A stretch of 64,000 bases of DNA from Pseudothauera lacus (lineage in GTDB: Bacteria; Pseudomonadota; Gammaproteobacteria; Burkholderiales; Rhodocyclaceae), in the NCBI RefSeq assembly GCF_003034845.1, contig NZ_PZKC01000003.1, forward strand, positions 248,001-312,000. The letters run 5' to 3'. A program made the position numbers and the translations under genes. The notes under the pieces are model-generated. The model had not been told where the DNA came from and made no database searches. It was given only the letters and a program-made list of their open reading frames with translations. Of this stretch, positions 8,335 to 17,876 are shown one piece after another (position 1 is the first letter of the stretch; every line of letters begins with the position of its first letter).

Positions 8335-8368
8335 AAGCGGCGCGGCGGCTGTGAAGCCCCGCGCCGCT
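8335..8368 (-). terminator. Hairpin after flagellin gene 1
   Basis: A long GC stem (GCGGCGCGG paired with CCGCGCCGC, plus inner GGCT/AGCC around a TCAC loop) lies between the flagellin stop and flaG. On the minus strand only TTT follows, so it may attenuate rather than fully terminate, letting some transcripts run into flaG. Confidence 0.6.
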
Positions 8369-8387
8369 GTCCCTATATGTTAGCCGA

Positions 8388-10025
8388 TCAGCCCAGCAGG
8401 CTCAGGACATTCTGCGGCAGGGAGTTGGCCTGCGAGAGCATCGCGGTGCCGGCCTGCTGCAGGATCTGCGCGCGGGTCAGGTTGGCCGTTTCCGCTGCGA
8501 AGTCAGCGTCGCGGATCCGCGAGCGGGATGCAGAGAGGTTCTCCGAGGTCGCCTGCAGGTTGCTGATGGTGGTCTCGAAGCGGTTCTGCAGGGCGCCGTA
8601 GCGGGCACGCTGGGCATTCACCGCGGACAGTGCGGAGTCTGCCATTGCCATCGTCCGGTTGGCGGCCTCGACCGTAGAGACGTCCATCTTGTCCACCGCC
8701 TGGAGCTGGCCACCGAAGGTGCCACTGGAGGCCGTGATGTCGGTATTGGTAGTGGTCAGCGAGAAGGAGCGGTCGGAGTCGATGACGACCTGGCCGGTGA
8801 TCCACATCGCGTCGCTGCCGCCCCACTGCGAAGCGTCACTGACGCCGGTGATGGCACCGCCGCCGATTGCTGCGTCGCTGTCGTTGGAGGTGTCGCCGTC
8901 GATCACGCGGATGTCGTTGAGGGAGATATCAACCGTTGCGCCGGAACCATCGACCGAGGCATTGGTGACACGCAGATCCTTGCCGGACTCGCTGGTGAGC
9001 TGGACGCCGAAGCTGCCGTCATCCGCTTCGACGATCTTGGCCACGAAACCGGTCTTGCCGGAGACGTCGTTGAAAGCCTGCACTGCGGAGGCGAGCTGGT
9101 TGGCATTGGTGACGTTGGCGCCGTCGGTGCTGCCGCCGATGGTGAAGGAGACCGTGGTGTAGGACGACGGATCGCTGTTGGCGGTATCGGTGGCGAGCAG
9201 GAAGGTGTAGCTCTGGCCCTGCGTGAAGCCGTCCGCGGTGCCCGCACCGAGCACGAAGGTGGTGTTGGCGGTGGCGGTGACGCCGGCCTGTGCCTGGTTG
9301 ACCTTGGCGGCGATCTCTTCGGCGCTGGCGCCTTCGGCGTAGGTGATGTCCTTGCTGCCCAGGCTGCTGGCGATGGTGATGGTGCCGCCGGCGATCGCCG
9401 AGGAGCCGCCTTCGGTTGCCGTGGTCAGCTGACCATCGGCAGTCGAGCCGCGCACCAGGTCGCCAGTACCGGACTGGGTGTTGGCGGAGACTTCCAGGCC
9501 GCCGATACGGTAGTTGCCGTAGGCGTTGATCTGGAAGTTGCCCGAGGTTGCGGTAATCGTCTGGTTGGCGTTGGCGCCGACCTGGAAGGTTGCCGAAGTG
9601 AAGGAGCCGTCGAGCAGCTTCTGGCCGTTGAACTCGGTGTTGGTGGCAATGCGCTGCAGTTCCTGGGTGAGCTGCTGCACTTCGGAGTTCAGTGCGGCGC
9701 GGTCACCGGCGGAGTTGGTGGCGTTGGCCGACTGTACGGCCAGTTCGCGGATGCGCTGGAGGATGTCGCCGGAAGACTGCAGGGCGGCTTCGGCGGTCTG
9801 CGCCAGCGAAATGCCGTCGTTGGCGTTGCGCTGTGCCTGATTGAGGCCCTTGATCTGGGCGGTCATGCGCTCGGAAATCGACAGGCCGGCGGCATCATCC
9901 TTGGCACTGTTGATGCGCAGGCCGGAGGACAGACGCTGCAGCGAGGCGTTCAGCGAATTGGCATTCGCGTTCAGGTTACGTTGCGCGGTCAGGGAGGCAA
10001 CGTTGGTGTTGATGACTTGTGCCAT
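8388..10025 (-). CDS. fliC: Flagellin 1
   Basis: 545 residues. The conserved ends form the D0/D1 core: [19 protein letters not shown] at the start, [20 protein letters not shown] near 30-50, and a C-terminal end with [19 protein letters not shown] and [14 protein letters not shown]. The central 200-450 region is the exposed, variable part and has many Ser/Thr that could carry glycans. AGGAG lies 6 nt before the ATG. A sigma28-type promoter lies 90-115 bp upstream. It is closely related in sequence and length to flagellin 2 at 10555-12213, and the terminal domains are nearly identical, pointing to duplication followed by divergence of the surface. Confidence 0.97.
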   Translation of the reverse strand: MAQVINTNVASLTAQRNLNANANSLNASLQRLSSGLRINSAKDDAAGLSISERMTAQIKGLNQAQRNANDGISLAQTAEAALQSSGDILQRIRELAVQSANATNSAGDRAALNSEVQQLTQELQRIATNTEFNGQKLLDGSFTSATFQVGANANQTITATSGNFQINAYGNYRIGGLEVSANTQSGTGDLVRGSTADGQLTTATEGGSSAIAGGTITIASSLGSKDITYAEGASAEEIAAKVNQAQAGVTATANTTFVLGAGTADGFTQGQSYTFLLATDTANSDPSSYTTVSFTIGGSTDGANVTNANQLASAVQAFNDVSGKTGFVAKIVEADDGSFGVQLTSESGKDLRVTNASVDGSGATVDISLNDIRVIDGDTSNDSDAAIGGGAITGVSDASQWGGSDAMWITGQVVIDSDRSFSLTTTNTDITASSGTFGGQLQAVDKMDVSTVEAANRTMAMADSALSAVNAQRARYGALQNRFETTISNLQATSENLSASRSRIRDADFAAETANLTRAQILQQAGTAMLSQANSLPQNVLSLLG

Positions 10026-10113
10026 GATAATCTCCTGAATTCAACAGGTTGTTGAAGCGCCAGGGTGGCCGGTAGTGGTGTCTGGCGTCGAGCTTGGTGC
10101 GCTCTTGAATCCA

Positions 10114-10140
10114 TTAACGGCGATGCTCGGGGAAACTTTA
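10114..10140 (-). promoter_or_regulatory. sigma28 (FliA) promoter of flagellin 1
   Basis: Read on the minus strand: TAAAGTTT, exactly 11 nt, GCCGTTAA. This matches the FliA consensus TAAAGTTT-N11-GCCGATAA with one change. The start would fall near 10107, leaving a leader of about 80 nt before the ATG at 10025. Confidence 0.85.
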
Positions 10141-10260
10141 GGGCGCTGCTGATGAGATTTGCTCTGCTTGCGCCAGCGTGCGGCAAGGCCGCCCTCTTGA
10201 GGGTGTCGCCCCCTGCTAAGGGCACGGCTTTTTGCCGGTGTCAGAGCCCCTCTGCCCTTG

Positions 10261-10436
10261 CCCGCATTTCTCACCCCGTCCCTACTGCGGGTGCCGATAC
10301 GCTCGCCGTGGCACGCCGTACTTGCTCACGCCGCCTCGACGTAGTGTCAGCTACGCCTTCGGCGCCGCTCGCTCCGTGCGGCGCACCACGACGGCGCCTC
10401 GGCCCCCTCGTGACGTGCCAGGGTGGGAAATGCGGG
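10261..10436. repeat. Inverted pair of REP-like arms (BIME-like), 176 bp
   Basis: The element starts with CCCGCATTTCTCACC and ends with GGTGGGAAATGCGGG, so its ends are inverted repeats. The right arm (10380-10436, read on the minus strand) matches 27167-27223 at 52 of 57 positions by hand alignment. The left arm (10261-10319) is a more diverged inverted copy sharing GGGTGCCGA and the spaced GTGGC-CGCC end. The middle can form further hairpins (CGTAG/CTACG). It lies in the spacer between the flagellin 1 promoter and the flagellin 2 terminator. No coding potential is evident. Confidence 0.7.
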
Positions 10437-10491
10437 CCAGATGTCCATGAATCGCCTGTACCCCCGGTCGACTCCGCGTGTTCACTCAACG

Positions 10492-10522
10492 GAAAAAAAC
10501 AGGGGGCACTTGAGGCCCCCCG
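10492..10522 (-). terminator. Terminator of flagellin 2
   Basis: On the minus strand GGGGGC, a 7-nt loop, and GCCCCC are followed by TG and seven T. This is a classic intrinsic terminator 30-60 nt after the flagellin stop. Confidence 0.9.
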
Positions 10523-10554
10523 TGAAGCGCTGCGGCTGTGGCAGCAGCGGGCAC

Positions 10555-12213
10555 TTATTGCAGCAGGCTGAGAACCTGCTGCGGGATCTGGTTGGCCTGG
10601 GCCAGCATGGCCGTGCCAGCCTGCTGGAGGATCTGCGCGCGGGTCAGGTTTGCGGTCTCGGCGGCGAAGTCGGCGTCGCGGATGCGCGAGCGTGACGCCG
10701 AGAGATTCTCCGAGGTGCTCTGCAGGTTGCTGATGGTGTTCTCGAAGCGAGACTGCAGGGCGCCATAGCGCGCGCGCTGGTTGGTGACCGCAGCAAGTGC
10801 CGAATCGACGATGGCCATGGTGCGGTTGGAGGCCTCCACCGTCGATACATCCATCTTGTCCACCTGCTGGAGTTGGCCGCCATAGGTGCCGGCGGTGATG
10901 GCGATGTCGTCGTTGGAGGTGGTGAGCGCGAACGAGCGGTCCGAGTCGAGGATCACCTGACCGGTGATCCACACCGAGTCGGCGGCACCCCACACGGTGG
11001 CGGTGGTCACCCCGGTGATCACCCCGGCGCCCATCGCCGCTGCGCTGTCGTTGGTGGTGTCGCCGTCGATGACGCGGATGTCGTTGAGCGAGACGTCCAC
11101 CCCCGCACCGCTGCCATCGACCGAGGCATTGGTGACGCGCAGGTCCTTGCCGACCTCGCTGGTCAGCACGATGCCCAGGGAGCCGTCGTCGGCCTCGACG
11201 ATCTTGGCGACGAAGCCGGTCTTGCCGGAAACGTCGTTGAAGGCTTGCACCGCGGACGACAGCTGGCTGGCGTTGGAGGTCGCCTGGCCCACCGCCGAGC
11301 CGCCGATGGTGAAGGCCACCGTGGTGTAGGAGGACGGATCCTGCCCCGCGACCGTGTCGGTAGCGAGCAGGAAGGTGTAGCTCTGGCCCTGCACGAAACC
11401 GCCGTTGGTGATGTCGCCGGCACCGATCACGAAGGCGGTATTGGCGGTGGCAGTGACCCCGGTCTGGGCCTGATTGATCTTGGCGGCAATCTCCTCGGCG
11501 CTGGCACCATCCATATAGGTGATGTTGCTGCTGCCCAGGCTGCTGGAGATGTTGATGGTGTTGCTGCCGGTGCCGCTGCCGATGCCGGAGTCGTTGCCGG
11601 CCGCTGCGGTAGTCAGCTGACCGTGGGCGGTGCTGCCGACCAGCAGGTCACCGACACCGTTGGGCGTGTTCGACGAGGTCGACAGGCCGCCGATGCGGTA
11701 ATTGCCGTAGGCATTGGTCTGGAAGTTGCCCGAGGTCGCAGTGATGGTCTGGTTGGCGTTGGCGCCAACCTGGAAGGTCGCCGAGGTGAAGGAGCCGTCG
11801 AGCAGCTTCTGGCCGTTGAACTCGGTGTTGGTGGCGATGCGCTGCAACTCCTGGGTGAGCTGCTGCACTTCAGCGTTCAGCGCGGCGCGGTCACCGGCGG
11901 AGTTGGTGGCGTTGGCCGACTGTACGGCCAGTTCGCGGATGCGCTGGAGGATGTCGCCGGAAGACTGCAGGGCGGCTTCGGCGGTCTGCGCCAGCGAAAT
12001 GCCGTCATTGGCGTTGCGCCGCGCCTGATCGAGGCCGCGGATCTGCGACGTCATGCGTTCGGAGATGGCCAGACCGGCCGCATCATCCTTCGCGCTGTTG
12101 ATGCGCAGGCCCGAAGACAGGCGCTGCAGCGATGTGTTCAGCGAGTTGGATGTCCCATTGAGGTTGCGCTGCGCCGTCAGCGAGGCAACGTTGGTGTTGA
12201 TGACCTGTGCCAT
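10555..12213 (-). CDS. fliC: Flagellin 2
   Basis: 552 residues from the ATG at 12213. An ATG two codons earlier (12219) abuts the AGGAG directly, so the second is preferred (6-nt spacing). The N-terminal core [20 protein letters not shown] and C-terminal [17 protein letters not shown] are as in flagellin 1; the end is [11 protein letters not shown]. The central domain differs in many positions, including a small insertion ([16 protein letters not shown] region) relative to flagellin 1. Upstream is a sigma54-type motif rather than a sigma28 one, so the two flagellins may be made at different times. It is followed by a strong terminator. Confidence 0.97.
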   Translation of the reverse strand: MAQVINTNVASLTAQRNLNGTSNSLNTSLQRLSSGLRINSAKDDAAGLAISERMTSQIRGLDQARRNANDGISLAQTAEAALQSSGDILQRIRELAVQSANATNSAGDRAALNAEVQQLTQELQRIATNTEFNGQKLLDGSFTSATFQVGANANQTITATSGNFQTNAYGNYRIGGLSTSSNTPNGVGDLLVGSTAHGQLTTAAAGNDSGIGSGTGSNTINISSSLGSSNITYMDGASAEEIAAKINQAQTGVTATANTAFVIGAGDITNGGFVQGQSYTFLLATDTVAGQDPSSYTTVAFTIGGSAVGQATSNASQLSSAVQAFNDVSGKTGFVAKIVEADDGSLGIVLTSEVGKDLRVTNASVDGSGAGVDVSLNDIRVIDGDTTNDSAAAMGAGVITGVTTATVWGAADSVWITGQVILDSDRSFALTTSNDDIAITAGTYGGQLQQVDKMDVSTVEASNRTMAIVDSALAAVTNQRARYGALQSRFENTISNLQSTSENLSASRSRIRDADFAAETANLTRAQILQQAGTAMLAQANQIPQQVLSLLQ

Positions 12214-12304
12214 GTTCATCTCCTTGCATGCCGTTATTTCGTTGTGCGTGTTGGCGGATGTTTGGTTTTGGGATTCCGCCGCCGATCTTGCTTGCCACCC
12301 CTTC

Positions 12305-12320
12305 AGCGAGAAGCGTGCCA
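12305..12320 (-). promoter_or_regulatory. Candidate sigma54 promoter of flagellin 2
   Basis: On the minus strand TGGCACG, 4 nt, TCGCT: a perfect -24 element and one change in the -12 element, with GG and GC in register. The start would fall near 12293, about 80 nt before the ATG. No sigma28 motif was found in this upstream region. Vibrio FlrC-dependent flaA is a known precedent for a sigma54 flagellin. Confidence 0.6.
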
Positions 12321-12735
12321 GCTTCTCGTCTGGGCAGGATCGGGCCGCCCTGGCAGTGCCTCAAGGATGTGTGAAGAGAGTTCTTAAGTAATTGAAAACT
12401 AGACGTTTAATCGTGATCCATGGAGTTGGTGAGCGCGCTTTATAAAGGCTTTGTCATGTGTGGAAATATGTATTTCGCGTTGATCGTGCGCATGCCCGCG
12501 GCGCTTTCTGCGGCAAGGAAGGCAGCAGGGTTTGCCGCCAGCCTGCTGTCCCGCATGCTGCCGGGCGGCAGGATTTGCCGGCGGCATGTCCTTGCCGTGC
12601 AGGCGTTGCCGCTGCAGCGGATGCAGTTGCCGGTGAGTTTGTCCGGGTGCCCTTTTGCGTCTTGCAATGGCAGAATGCACCGGGAGTCTGGCTGGTACGT
12701 TGCCGGCAGCCATTTGCGGGAGGGTGGTGTTACCG
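12321..12735. other. Non-coding spacer upstream of the GT41 gene
   Basis: About 415 bp with no convincing gene. The segment 12370-12470 is AT-richer than its surroundings (contains TTCTTAAGTAATTGAAAAC). Open frames here overlap on both strands and have no ribosome site or recognisable product. It must hold the promoter of the GT41 gene, but I see no clear -35/-10 pair; GGGAGG at 12718-12723 is the likely ribosome site of that gene. Confidence 0.5.
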
Positions 12736-15093
12736 ATGGATGCAGTGCAGTCGATCTACCAGGAAGCCGTAGCGGCCCAGCTTGCCGGGCGCATGGAAGA
12801 CGCCAAGGTGGCCTATCGCAGGTTGCTGGAGGAGGTGCCGGATCATCCCGAGGGGCATCACAACCTCGGTTTGCTGGCCTATCAGGAGGGCGAGGTCGAG
12901 CAGGCTCTGGAGCATCTCATGAACGCCGTCGAGGCGCGCCCGGGTGAGGCCGAGTTCTGGCATTCCCTGATCGGCGTCCTGGTTGCGCTGAGTGCCTTTG
13001 ACCACGCTCACAATGCCCTTGAGCAGGCAGGTGCGGCGGGGATAGCGGCTGAAGAGCTGGAACGCATGCGGCAGTGCATTGCTGCGGCTGAGGTGCCTCC
13101 GCCTCCGGAACCGGTGGAACCTGTGCAATTGTCAATCGACGGCGAGAGGGAAGAGATCCTTGCCGCCGTGCAGCGCATCCTTGTGCGTAGCAGGGCGCAG
13201 AAGGCCAGCGGCAAGAAGGCAGAGTTGCGCGGCCGCATTCCTGAGCGCAAAGTCATCGACCGCATGACCCGCTTGTTCAATGCGGGAGAGCTGCGCGAGT
13301 TGGAGCAGTTCGCCGGGAAGCTGACCCGCTCCCATCCGCTGCATCCTGCAGGATGGCATTTCCTGGGCATGGCCCGGATGCGTCTGGGGGAGCGGCTGGA
13401 GTCACTGCGGGCGCTGATCAAGGCCAATGAATTGCATCCTGGCGATGCGCTGATGCTGGACCACCTGGGCACGGCACTGACCTCGTTCAACTATGTGGCG
13501 GAGGCGGCTTCGCTTTTCGAGCTTAGTCTCGAAATACGACCGAACAAGATCGATACGATCGTGCGTTATGCCAATCTTGCAGTCAGTTGCCGTGATCTTG
13601 ACCGAGCGGAAGAACTCGCTCGTCGTGCAGTGGAGGTGGCGCCATGCAGTGCCATGGCTTGCCGCATGATGGCAATAGTTCTCCTCCACAGACGCAGCCC
13701 ACTGGAGGCCGTTCCTTATCTTGAGCAGGCCATTCAGGCCGACCCGACGATGGGCGATGCCTATCAGGATTTGGGCTACGCCTATTTTTCGTTGGGCATG
13801 CTGGACAAGTCGGTTAGCACGAGCGAACTGGCCGTTGAGCGCAATCCGGAGAATGCAGCGGCCTACTCAAACCTGCTGTTCTTCATGACTCATCAGGAGA
13901 ACCTTTCGCCTGAAGAGGTGCTTCGCAAGCACCTCGGCTTTGGCGAACGCTTTGAAGTGCCTTTGGGAGACCCGCGGCCTCACGAGAATGATCGAAATCC
14001 GGAGCGCCGATTGAGGATAGGGTTCGTTTCTGCGGACTTTTACAATCACGCGGTTGCACACTTCTTGATGCCTGTGCTGGAGCACATCGATCGTGATCGT
14101 TTCGATCTTTTTGCGTTCCATAACACAGTGAAGTTTGATGAGACCTCGGAGAAATTGAAAAGCCTGTTCAAGTACTGGGTCGCAGTTTCCCATGTTTCGG
14201 ACAGAGATCTGGCGGAAATTGTCCGTGCTTGCCGTATCGATGTGCTCATTGATCTTTCAGGCCATACCGCAGGTAATCGACTGCTGACTTTTGCGCGAAA
14301 GCCTGCGCCGGTGCAGATGAGCTGGATAGGCTATGTTGATACCACGGGGCTGAGGTCCATTGATTACTACGTGACAGACCGCTTCCTCGCCCCACTTGGG
14401 CAGTTCGATGAGCACTTCAGTGAGAGACTGCTGCGCTTGGATAGCGCTGTGGCATTTACTTTCGACCAGGATGCCCCTCCAGTGGGGCCCGCGCCGATGC
14501 TTCGCAACGGCTTCGTGACATTCGGTAGTTTCAATCGTCCGGGCAAGATAACCTCAACCACCTTGGATCTATGGGCGGCTTTGTTGAATGCAGTGCCCGA
14601 CGCCAGGATTTTGATAGGTTCCGTTGAAACCGAGGATACCCAGCGGCACCTGACGCAGGAGCTGTCGTTGAGGTGCGTTTCCGAGGGCAGGCTGCGTTTT
14701 CTTCCGCGCGTGACGCTTAGGGCTTATCTGGAAGCACACAACGAAGTGGATATTCTGCTAGATACGTTTCCCTACAATGCTGGCACTACAGCACTGCATT
14801 CCTTATGGATGGGCGTGCCAGTGCTGACTATGAATGGGTCGCGTATGTTGTCGAATGTGGGCGCAGCACTGATGTCGAAGGCTGAGTTGCCCGATTTTGT
14901 TGGCGAGGATGGGGAGGACTTTGTCAGTAAGGGTGCTGCGCTTGCTAAGCAGCCTCATTTGCTAGCCGGCATTCGCGCAGGGATGCGGGAGCGCTTGATG
15001 CGACAACAGCTTTTTAGTGCTAGGTATGTTACCCGCTGCTTGGAGGGCGGCTTCCGAAGTGCTTGGCTGGATTGGTGCGCTCGTCGCGAGTAG
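12736..15093 (+). CDS. TPR-containing GT41 (O-GlcNAc transferase-like) glycosyltransferase
   Basis: 785 residues. TPR repeats fill about 1-400 (for example GHHNLGLLAYQEGEVEQAL and GDAYQDLGYAYFSLGMLDKS). The GT41/SPINDLY catalytic region follows, from RLRIGFVSADFYNHAVAHF through IDLSGHTAGNRLLTFARKPA, VTFGSFNRPGKIT, and LLDTFPYNAGTTALHSLWMG. Bacterial members transfer sugars to Ser/Thr; some near flagellin genes glycosylate flagellin. Its place beside fliC and sugar-nucleotide genes supports that role. The 5' third is GC-rich like its neighbours (63-67% in sampled lines), while from about 13490 on GC falls to 38-57%, suggesting an imported catalytic part. It converges with the acetyltransferase gene, with 24 nt between stops. 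Confidence 0.88.
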   Translation: MDAVQSIYQEAVAAQLAGRMEDAKVAYRRLLEEVPDHPEGHHNLGLLAYQEGEVEQALEHLMNAVEARPGEAEFWHSLIGVLVALSAFDHAHNALEQAGAAGIAAEELERMRQCIAAAEVPPPPEPVEPVQLSIDGEREEILAAVQRILVRSRAQKASGKKAELRGRIPERKVIDRMTRLFNAGELRELEQFAGKLTRSHPLHPAGWHFLGMARMRLGERLESLRALIKANELHPGDALMLDHLGTALTSFNYVAEAASLFELSLEIRPNKIDTIVRYANLAVSCRDLDRAEELARRAVEVAPCSAMACRMMAIVLLHRRSPLEAVPYLEQAIQADPTMGDAYQDLGYAYFSLGMLDKSVSTSELAVERNPENAAAYSNLLFFMTHQENLSPEEVLRKHLGFGERFEVPLGDPRPHENDRNPERRLRIGFVSADFYNHAVAHFLMPVLEHIDRDRFDLFAFHNTVKFDETSEKLKSLFKYWVAVSHVSDRDLAEIVRACRIDVLIDLSGHTAGNRLLTFARKPAPVQMSWIGYVDTTGLRSIDYYVTDRFLAPLGQFDEHFSERLLRLDSAVAFTFDQDAPPVGPAPMLRNGFVTFGSFNRPGKITSTTLDLWAALLNAVPDARILIGSVETEDTQRHLTQELSLRCVSEGRLRFLPRVTLRAYLEAHNEVDILLDTFPYNAGTTALHSLWMGVPVLTMNGSRMLSNVGAALMSKAELPDFVGEDGEDFVSKGAALAKQPHLLAGIRAGMRERLMRQQLFSARYVTRCLEGGFRSAWLDWCARRE

Positions 15094-15117
15094 GGTCATT
15101 TTTCTGCATGCGCCGCT

Positions 15118-15711
15118 TCAGCGTTTAATGCCTGTCGCGGATTTGGCCTGACTGTCAAGCTTAAGTCGTTCTTCACATTTGAGAAGGTCGCGAGCCCTTT
15201 CGCCAATGCAGCGTGCGGGCGTGCCAGCATAGATGCGGAATGGCAGACAGTCTTCCTTAACCAGAGCCAGCGTAGCGATAGCTGCTCCCTCCGAAAGCGT
15301 CACGCCCGGCAACACAACGCTGCCAGAGCCGATAATAACGTGTCGACCGATATGCACTGGGGCGTGGCGGACATTCTTGTAGGCGTCCGGCACGGTAGGG
15401 TTGGTAAGTGTGCTGCCGGAATAGTCATCATTGCTTGAGTATATGCTGACCCGGGAGGATAGGCCGCTGAAGTCGTCCAGTCTGATGCTGGCTTGGCCGA
15501 TCAGTGAACAAAATACGGCTATGTGAACATAGTTGCCGATTTGAATCCCATCCACTCCTGCTGATAGAACGCAGAAGTCGTCGATACGAACATGGTCGCC
15601 GATATGAATATTTGGGCAGTTATAGAGGCGTGCGTGGCGGGAAATGTAGACATCGTTTCCAAGGGAGCCAAAGCCCATGGCTTGGATTTCGGATGCGTTA
15701 AGCCAACTCAT
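15118..15711 (-). CDS. Left-handed beta-helix sugar acetyltransferase
   Basis: 197 residues of hexapeptide-repeat type (PNIHIGDHVRIDDFCVLSAG, then APVHIGRHVIIGSGSVVLPG and LPFRIYAGTPARCIGERARD). It resembles WbbJ/galactoside O-acetyltransferase-like enzymes that move an acetyl group from acetyl-CoA to a sugar. The start ATGA overlaps the stop of the VioA-type aminotransferase by 4 nt, so it likely acetylates the amino sugar made by that enzyme, although the fold alone cannot tell N- from O-acetylation. Composition is low in GC (about 47-52% in sampled lines) against more than 60% around, suggesting transfer. Confidence 0.8.
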   Translation of the reverse strand: MSWLNASEIQAMGFGSLGNDVYISRHARLYNCPNIHIGDHVRIDDFCVLSAGVDGIQIGNYVHIAVFCSLIGQASIRLDDFSGLSSRVSIYSSNDDYSGSTLTNPTVPDAYKNVRHAPVHIGRHVIIGSGSVVLPGVTLSEGAAIATLALVKEDCLPFRIYAGTPARCIGERARDLLKCEERLKLDSQAKSATGIKR

Positions 15712-16829
15712 TGTGCACTCCGGCGAATTATATCGATGATCGTCATTTGTTCAGTTTTTTCCAGTGTTGGATAGAGCGGTAGACAAAGAACCTGTTGCGC
15801 CAAGCGGTGGGCGTTTGGAAGGCGTGTGGGGTTCGCGCTTGGTAGTCCCCGATACATAGGGAAAGCGCTGAGGAGTGGGTAAAAGTAACGGCGTGCATGG
15901 ATGTCATGTTCTTTCAGTTGGTCATAGATTCGATTGCGGCTGACAGGGTGGGCACGGTCAACAAAGATCGGGCAATAGGCGTGGTTCCATACGATGTCGT
16001 CGGGTAGGGTGATGAGCTTTAGGGTGGGAATATCCTGGAGCACTTCTCGGTAGCGTTGGTAGATCACGGCGCGCGTATTCATCGCTTCGTCGATGTGACG
16101 CAACTGCAGCAAGCCCATCGCCGCCTGGACCTCGTTCATCTTGCCGTTGATTCCCGGCGCGACCACGGTGACCTCATCCGCGAAGCCGAAGTTCTTCAGG
16201 TAGTCGATGCGTTGCTTGATCTTGGCGTCCGGGCAGATGATGGCGCCGCCTTCGAAGGTGTTGAAAACCTTGGTGGCGTGGAAGCTCAGGATGGAGAGAT
16301 CGCCGTGGCGCAGGATGCTCTCGCCGTCCTGCCTGACGCCGAAGGCGTGGGCGGCGTCGTAGATGACTTTCAGGCCGTAGGTGTCGGCGATGCGTTCGAT
16401 GCGCTCGACGTCGCACGGGATGCCATAGCAGTGCACCGGCAGGATGGCCGTGGTGGCCGGGGTGATGGCTTCCTCGATGCGGTCGGGGTCGAGGTTGCAG
16501 GTGTGCGGGTCGATGTCCACGAACACCGGTTTGATGTTGTTCCACAGCAGTGAGTGGGCGGTGGCGGCGAAGGTGTAGGGGGTGGTGATCACCTCGCCGG
16601 TGATGCGCAGTGCCTGCAGGGCGGTGACCAGCGCGAGGGTGCCGTTGGCGAACAGGCTGAGATGATCGACGCCGAGGTAGCGTGCGAGCTCGGTTTCCAG
16701 CTGCTGGTGGAAGGGGCCGCCGTTGGTGAGGCGCTTGCTCTCCCAGATCTGTTCGAGATAGGGGATGAACTCTTCCAGCGGTGGCAGGTAGGGCTGGGTG
16801 ACGGTGATCGGTGGGGAGGGGGGCGTCAT
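15708..16829 (-). CDS. vioA: DegT/DnrJ aminotransferase, VioA-like
   Basis: 373 residues, PLP-dependent sugar aminotransferase. The start ITVTQPYLPPLEEFIPYLEQ and RLTNGGPFHQQLE closely resemble E. coli VioA, which makes dTDP-4-amino-4,6-dideoxyglucose from dTDP-4-keto-6-deoxyglucose. The PLP lysine is in FHATKVFNTFEGG (Lys187); the DAAHAFG motif is at 158-164. It lies 1 nt after rmlA and overlaps the acetyltransferase by 4 nt: one operon. Base composition changes inside the gene, near 16080: the 5' part is 60-67% GC in sampled lines, the 3' part mostly 42-58%. VioA is the best guess; FdtB/QdtB-type 3-aminotransferases are alternatives. Confidence 0.82.
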   Translation of the reverse strand: MTPPSPPITVTQPYLPPLEEFIPYLEQIWESKRLTNGGPFHQQLETELARYLGVDHLSLFANGTLALVTALQALRITGEVITTPYTFAATAHSLLWNNIKPVFVDIDPHTCNLDPDRIEEAITPATTAILPVHCYGIPCDVERIERIADTYGLKVIYDAAHAFGVRQDGESILRHGDLSILSFHATKVFNTFEGGAIICPDAKIKQRIDYLKNFGFADEVTVVAPGINGKMNEVQAAMGLLQLRHIDEAMNTRAVIYQRYREVLQDIPTLKLITLPDDIVWNHAYCPIFVDRAHPVSRNRIYDQLKEHDIHARRYFYPLLSAFPMYRGLPSANPTRLPNAHRLAQQVLCLPLYPTLEKTEQMTIIDIIRRSAQ

Positions 16830-16830
16830 G

Positions 16831-17718
16831 TCAGTGCTCCACGTGGGCGGGGAGGAGTTCGCGCAGGTAGGTGCCGTAGCCGGAACTGAGCAAAGGGGCG
16901 GCGAGGGCTTCGAGTTCGTCGTCGCTGATCCATTTCATCCGCCAGGCGACCTCTTCCGGGCAGGCGATCTTGTAGCGCTGGCGTTTTTCCAGGATGGCGA
17001 TGTACTGGCTGGCTTCGAGCATCGATTCGTGCGTGCCGGTATCCAGCCAGGCGTAGCCGCGCCCGAGGGTGCGGACTTCGAGGCGTCCGGCGCTGAGGTA
17101 GTGGCGATTGATGTCGGTGATCTCGATCTCGCCGCGCGCGGACGGCGGGGTGTGGCGGGCGATGTCGACGACTTCGCCGTCGTAGAAGTACAGCCCGGTG
17201 ACCGCGTAGCGGCTGGCAGGGCGGGTGGGTTTTTCTTCCAGGGCGGTGGCCCGTCCGTCGCGATCGAAGCTGACCACGCCGTAGCGTTGCGGGTCCTGAA
17301 CCGGGTAGGCAAACACGGTGGCACCGGCGGAGGCCGCCGCGGCGCTGCGCATCAGCGCCGGCAGCCCCTGGCCGACGAAGAGGTTGTCGCCGAGGATGAG
17401 GGCGCTGGGCGCTCCGCCGATGAAGCCTTCGCCGATCAGGAAGGCTTCGCCGATGCCGCCCGGGCGGGCCTGGGTGGCATAGCTGAGGGCTATTCCCCAC
17501 TGACTGCCATCGCCGAGAAGGTGCTGGAAACGCGGGGTGTCCTCGGGGGTGGAGATGATCAGGATGTCGCGCAACCCGGCGAGCATCAGGGTGGTCAGCG
17601 GATAGTAGATCATCGGCTTGTCGAAGATCGGCAGCAACTGCTTCGACATCGCCCGGGTGGCCGGATAGAGGCGGGTGCCGGCGCCGCCGGCGAGGATGAT
17701 GCCCCGATGTTCCATCAC
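16831..17718 (-). CDS. rmlA: Glucose-1-phosphate thymidylyltransferase RmlA
   Basis: 295 residues. The nucleotide-binding motif [11 protein letters not shown] is at 11-21, followed by [19 protein letters not shown], both diagnostic of RmlA. It converts glucose-1-phosphate plus dTTP to dTDP-glucose, the first step toward dTDP-rhamnose or dTDP-viosamine. GGAGGAGG is seen just before the start. It heads the rmlA-vioA-acetyltransferase unit. The next enzyme needed, RmlB (4,6-dehydratase), is not in the window and must be encoded elsewhere. Confidence 0.95.
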   Translation of the reverse strand: MMEHRGIILAGGAGTRLYPATRAMSKQLLPIFDKPMIYYPLTTLMLAGLRDILIISTPEDTPRFQHLLGDGSQWGIALSYATQARPGGIGEAFLIGEGFIGGAPSALILGDNLFVGQGLPALMRSAAAASAGATVFAYPVQDPQRYGVVSFDRDGRATALEEKPTRPASRYAVTGLYFYDGEVVDIARHTPPSARGEIEITDINRHYLSAGRLEVRTLGRGYAWLDTGTHESMLEASQYIAILEKRQRYKIACPEEVAWRMKWISDDELEALAAPLLSSGYGTYLRELLPAHVEH

Positions 17719-17876
17719 TGCCTCCTCCTTCCAGTGCGGATATGCGGCTGTTCTTGTTGCGCCGGCGCCCGGGTCGGGGCCGGTCAGAAAAACGTGCCTG
17801 CATGCAGCTTAGCGCATGGCCACCGCAGCGGTGATCGGGATAGCGGGGCGTTTGACGCGCTATTGTGCGTTTTGCC

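Noticed and set aside
10261-10436. CRISPR-like repeat array
   Set aside because: Only inverted arms occur, without regular direct repeats and spacers, and no cas genes are present.
12693-12708. Possible sigma54 site TGGTACG-TTGC-CGGCA before the GT41 gene
   Set aside because: Three mismatches, and the predicted start would fall on the ribosome site.
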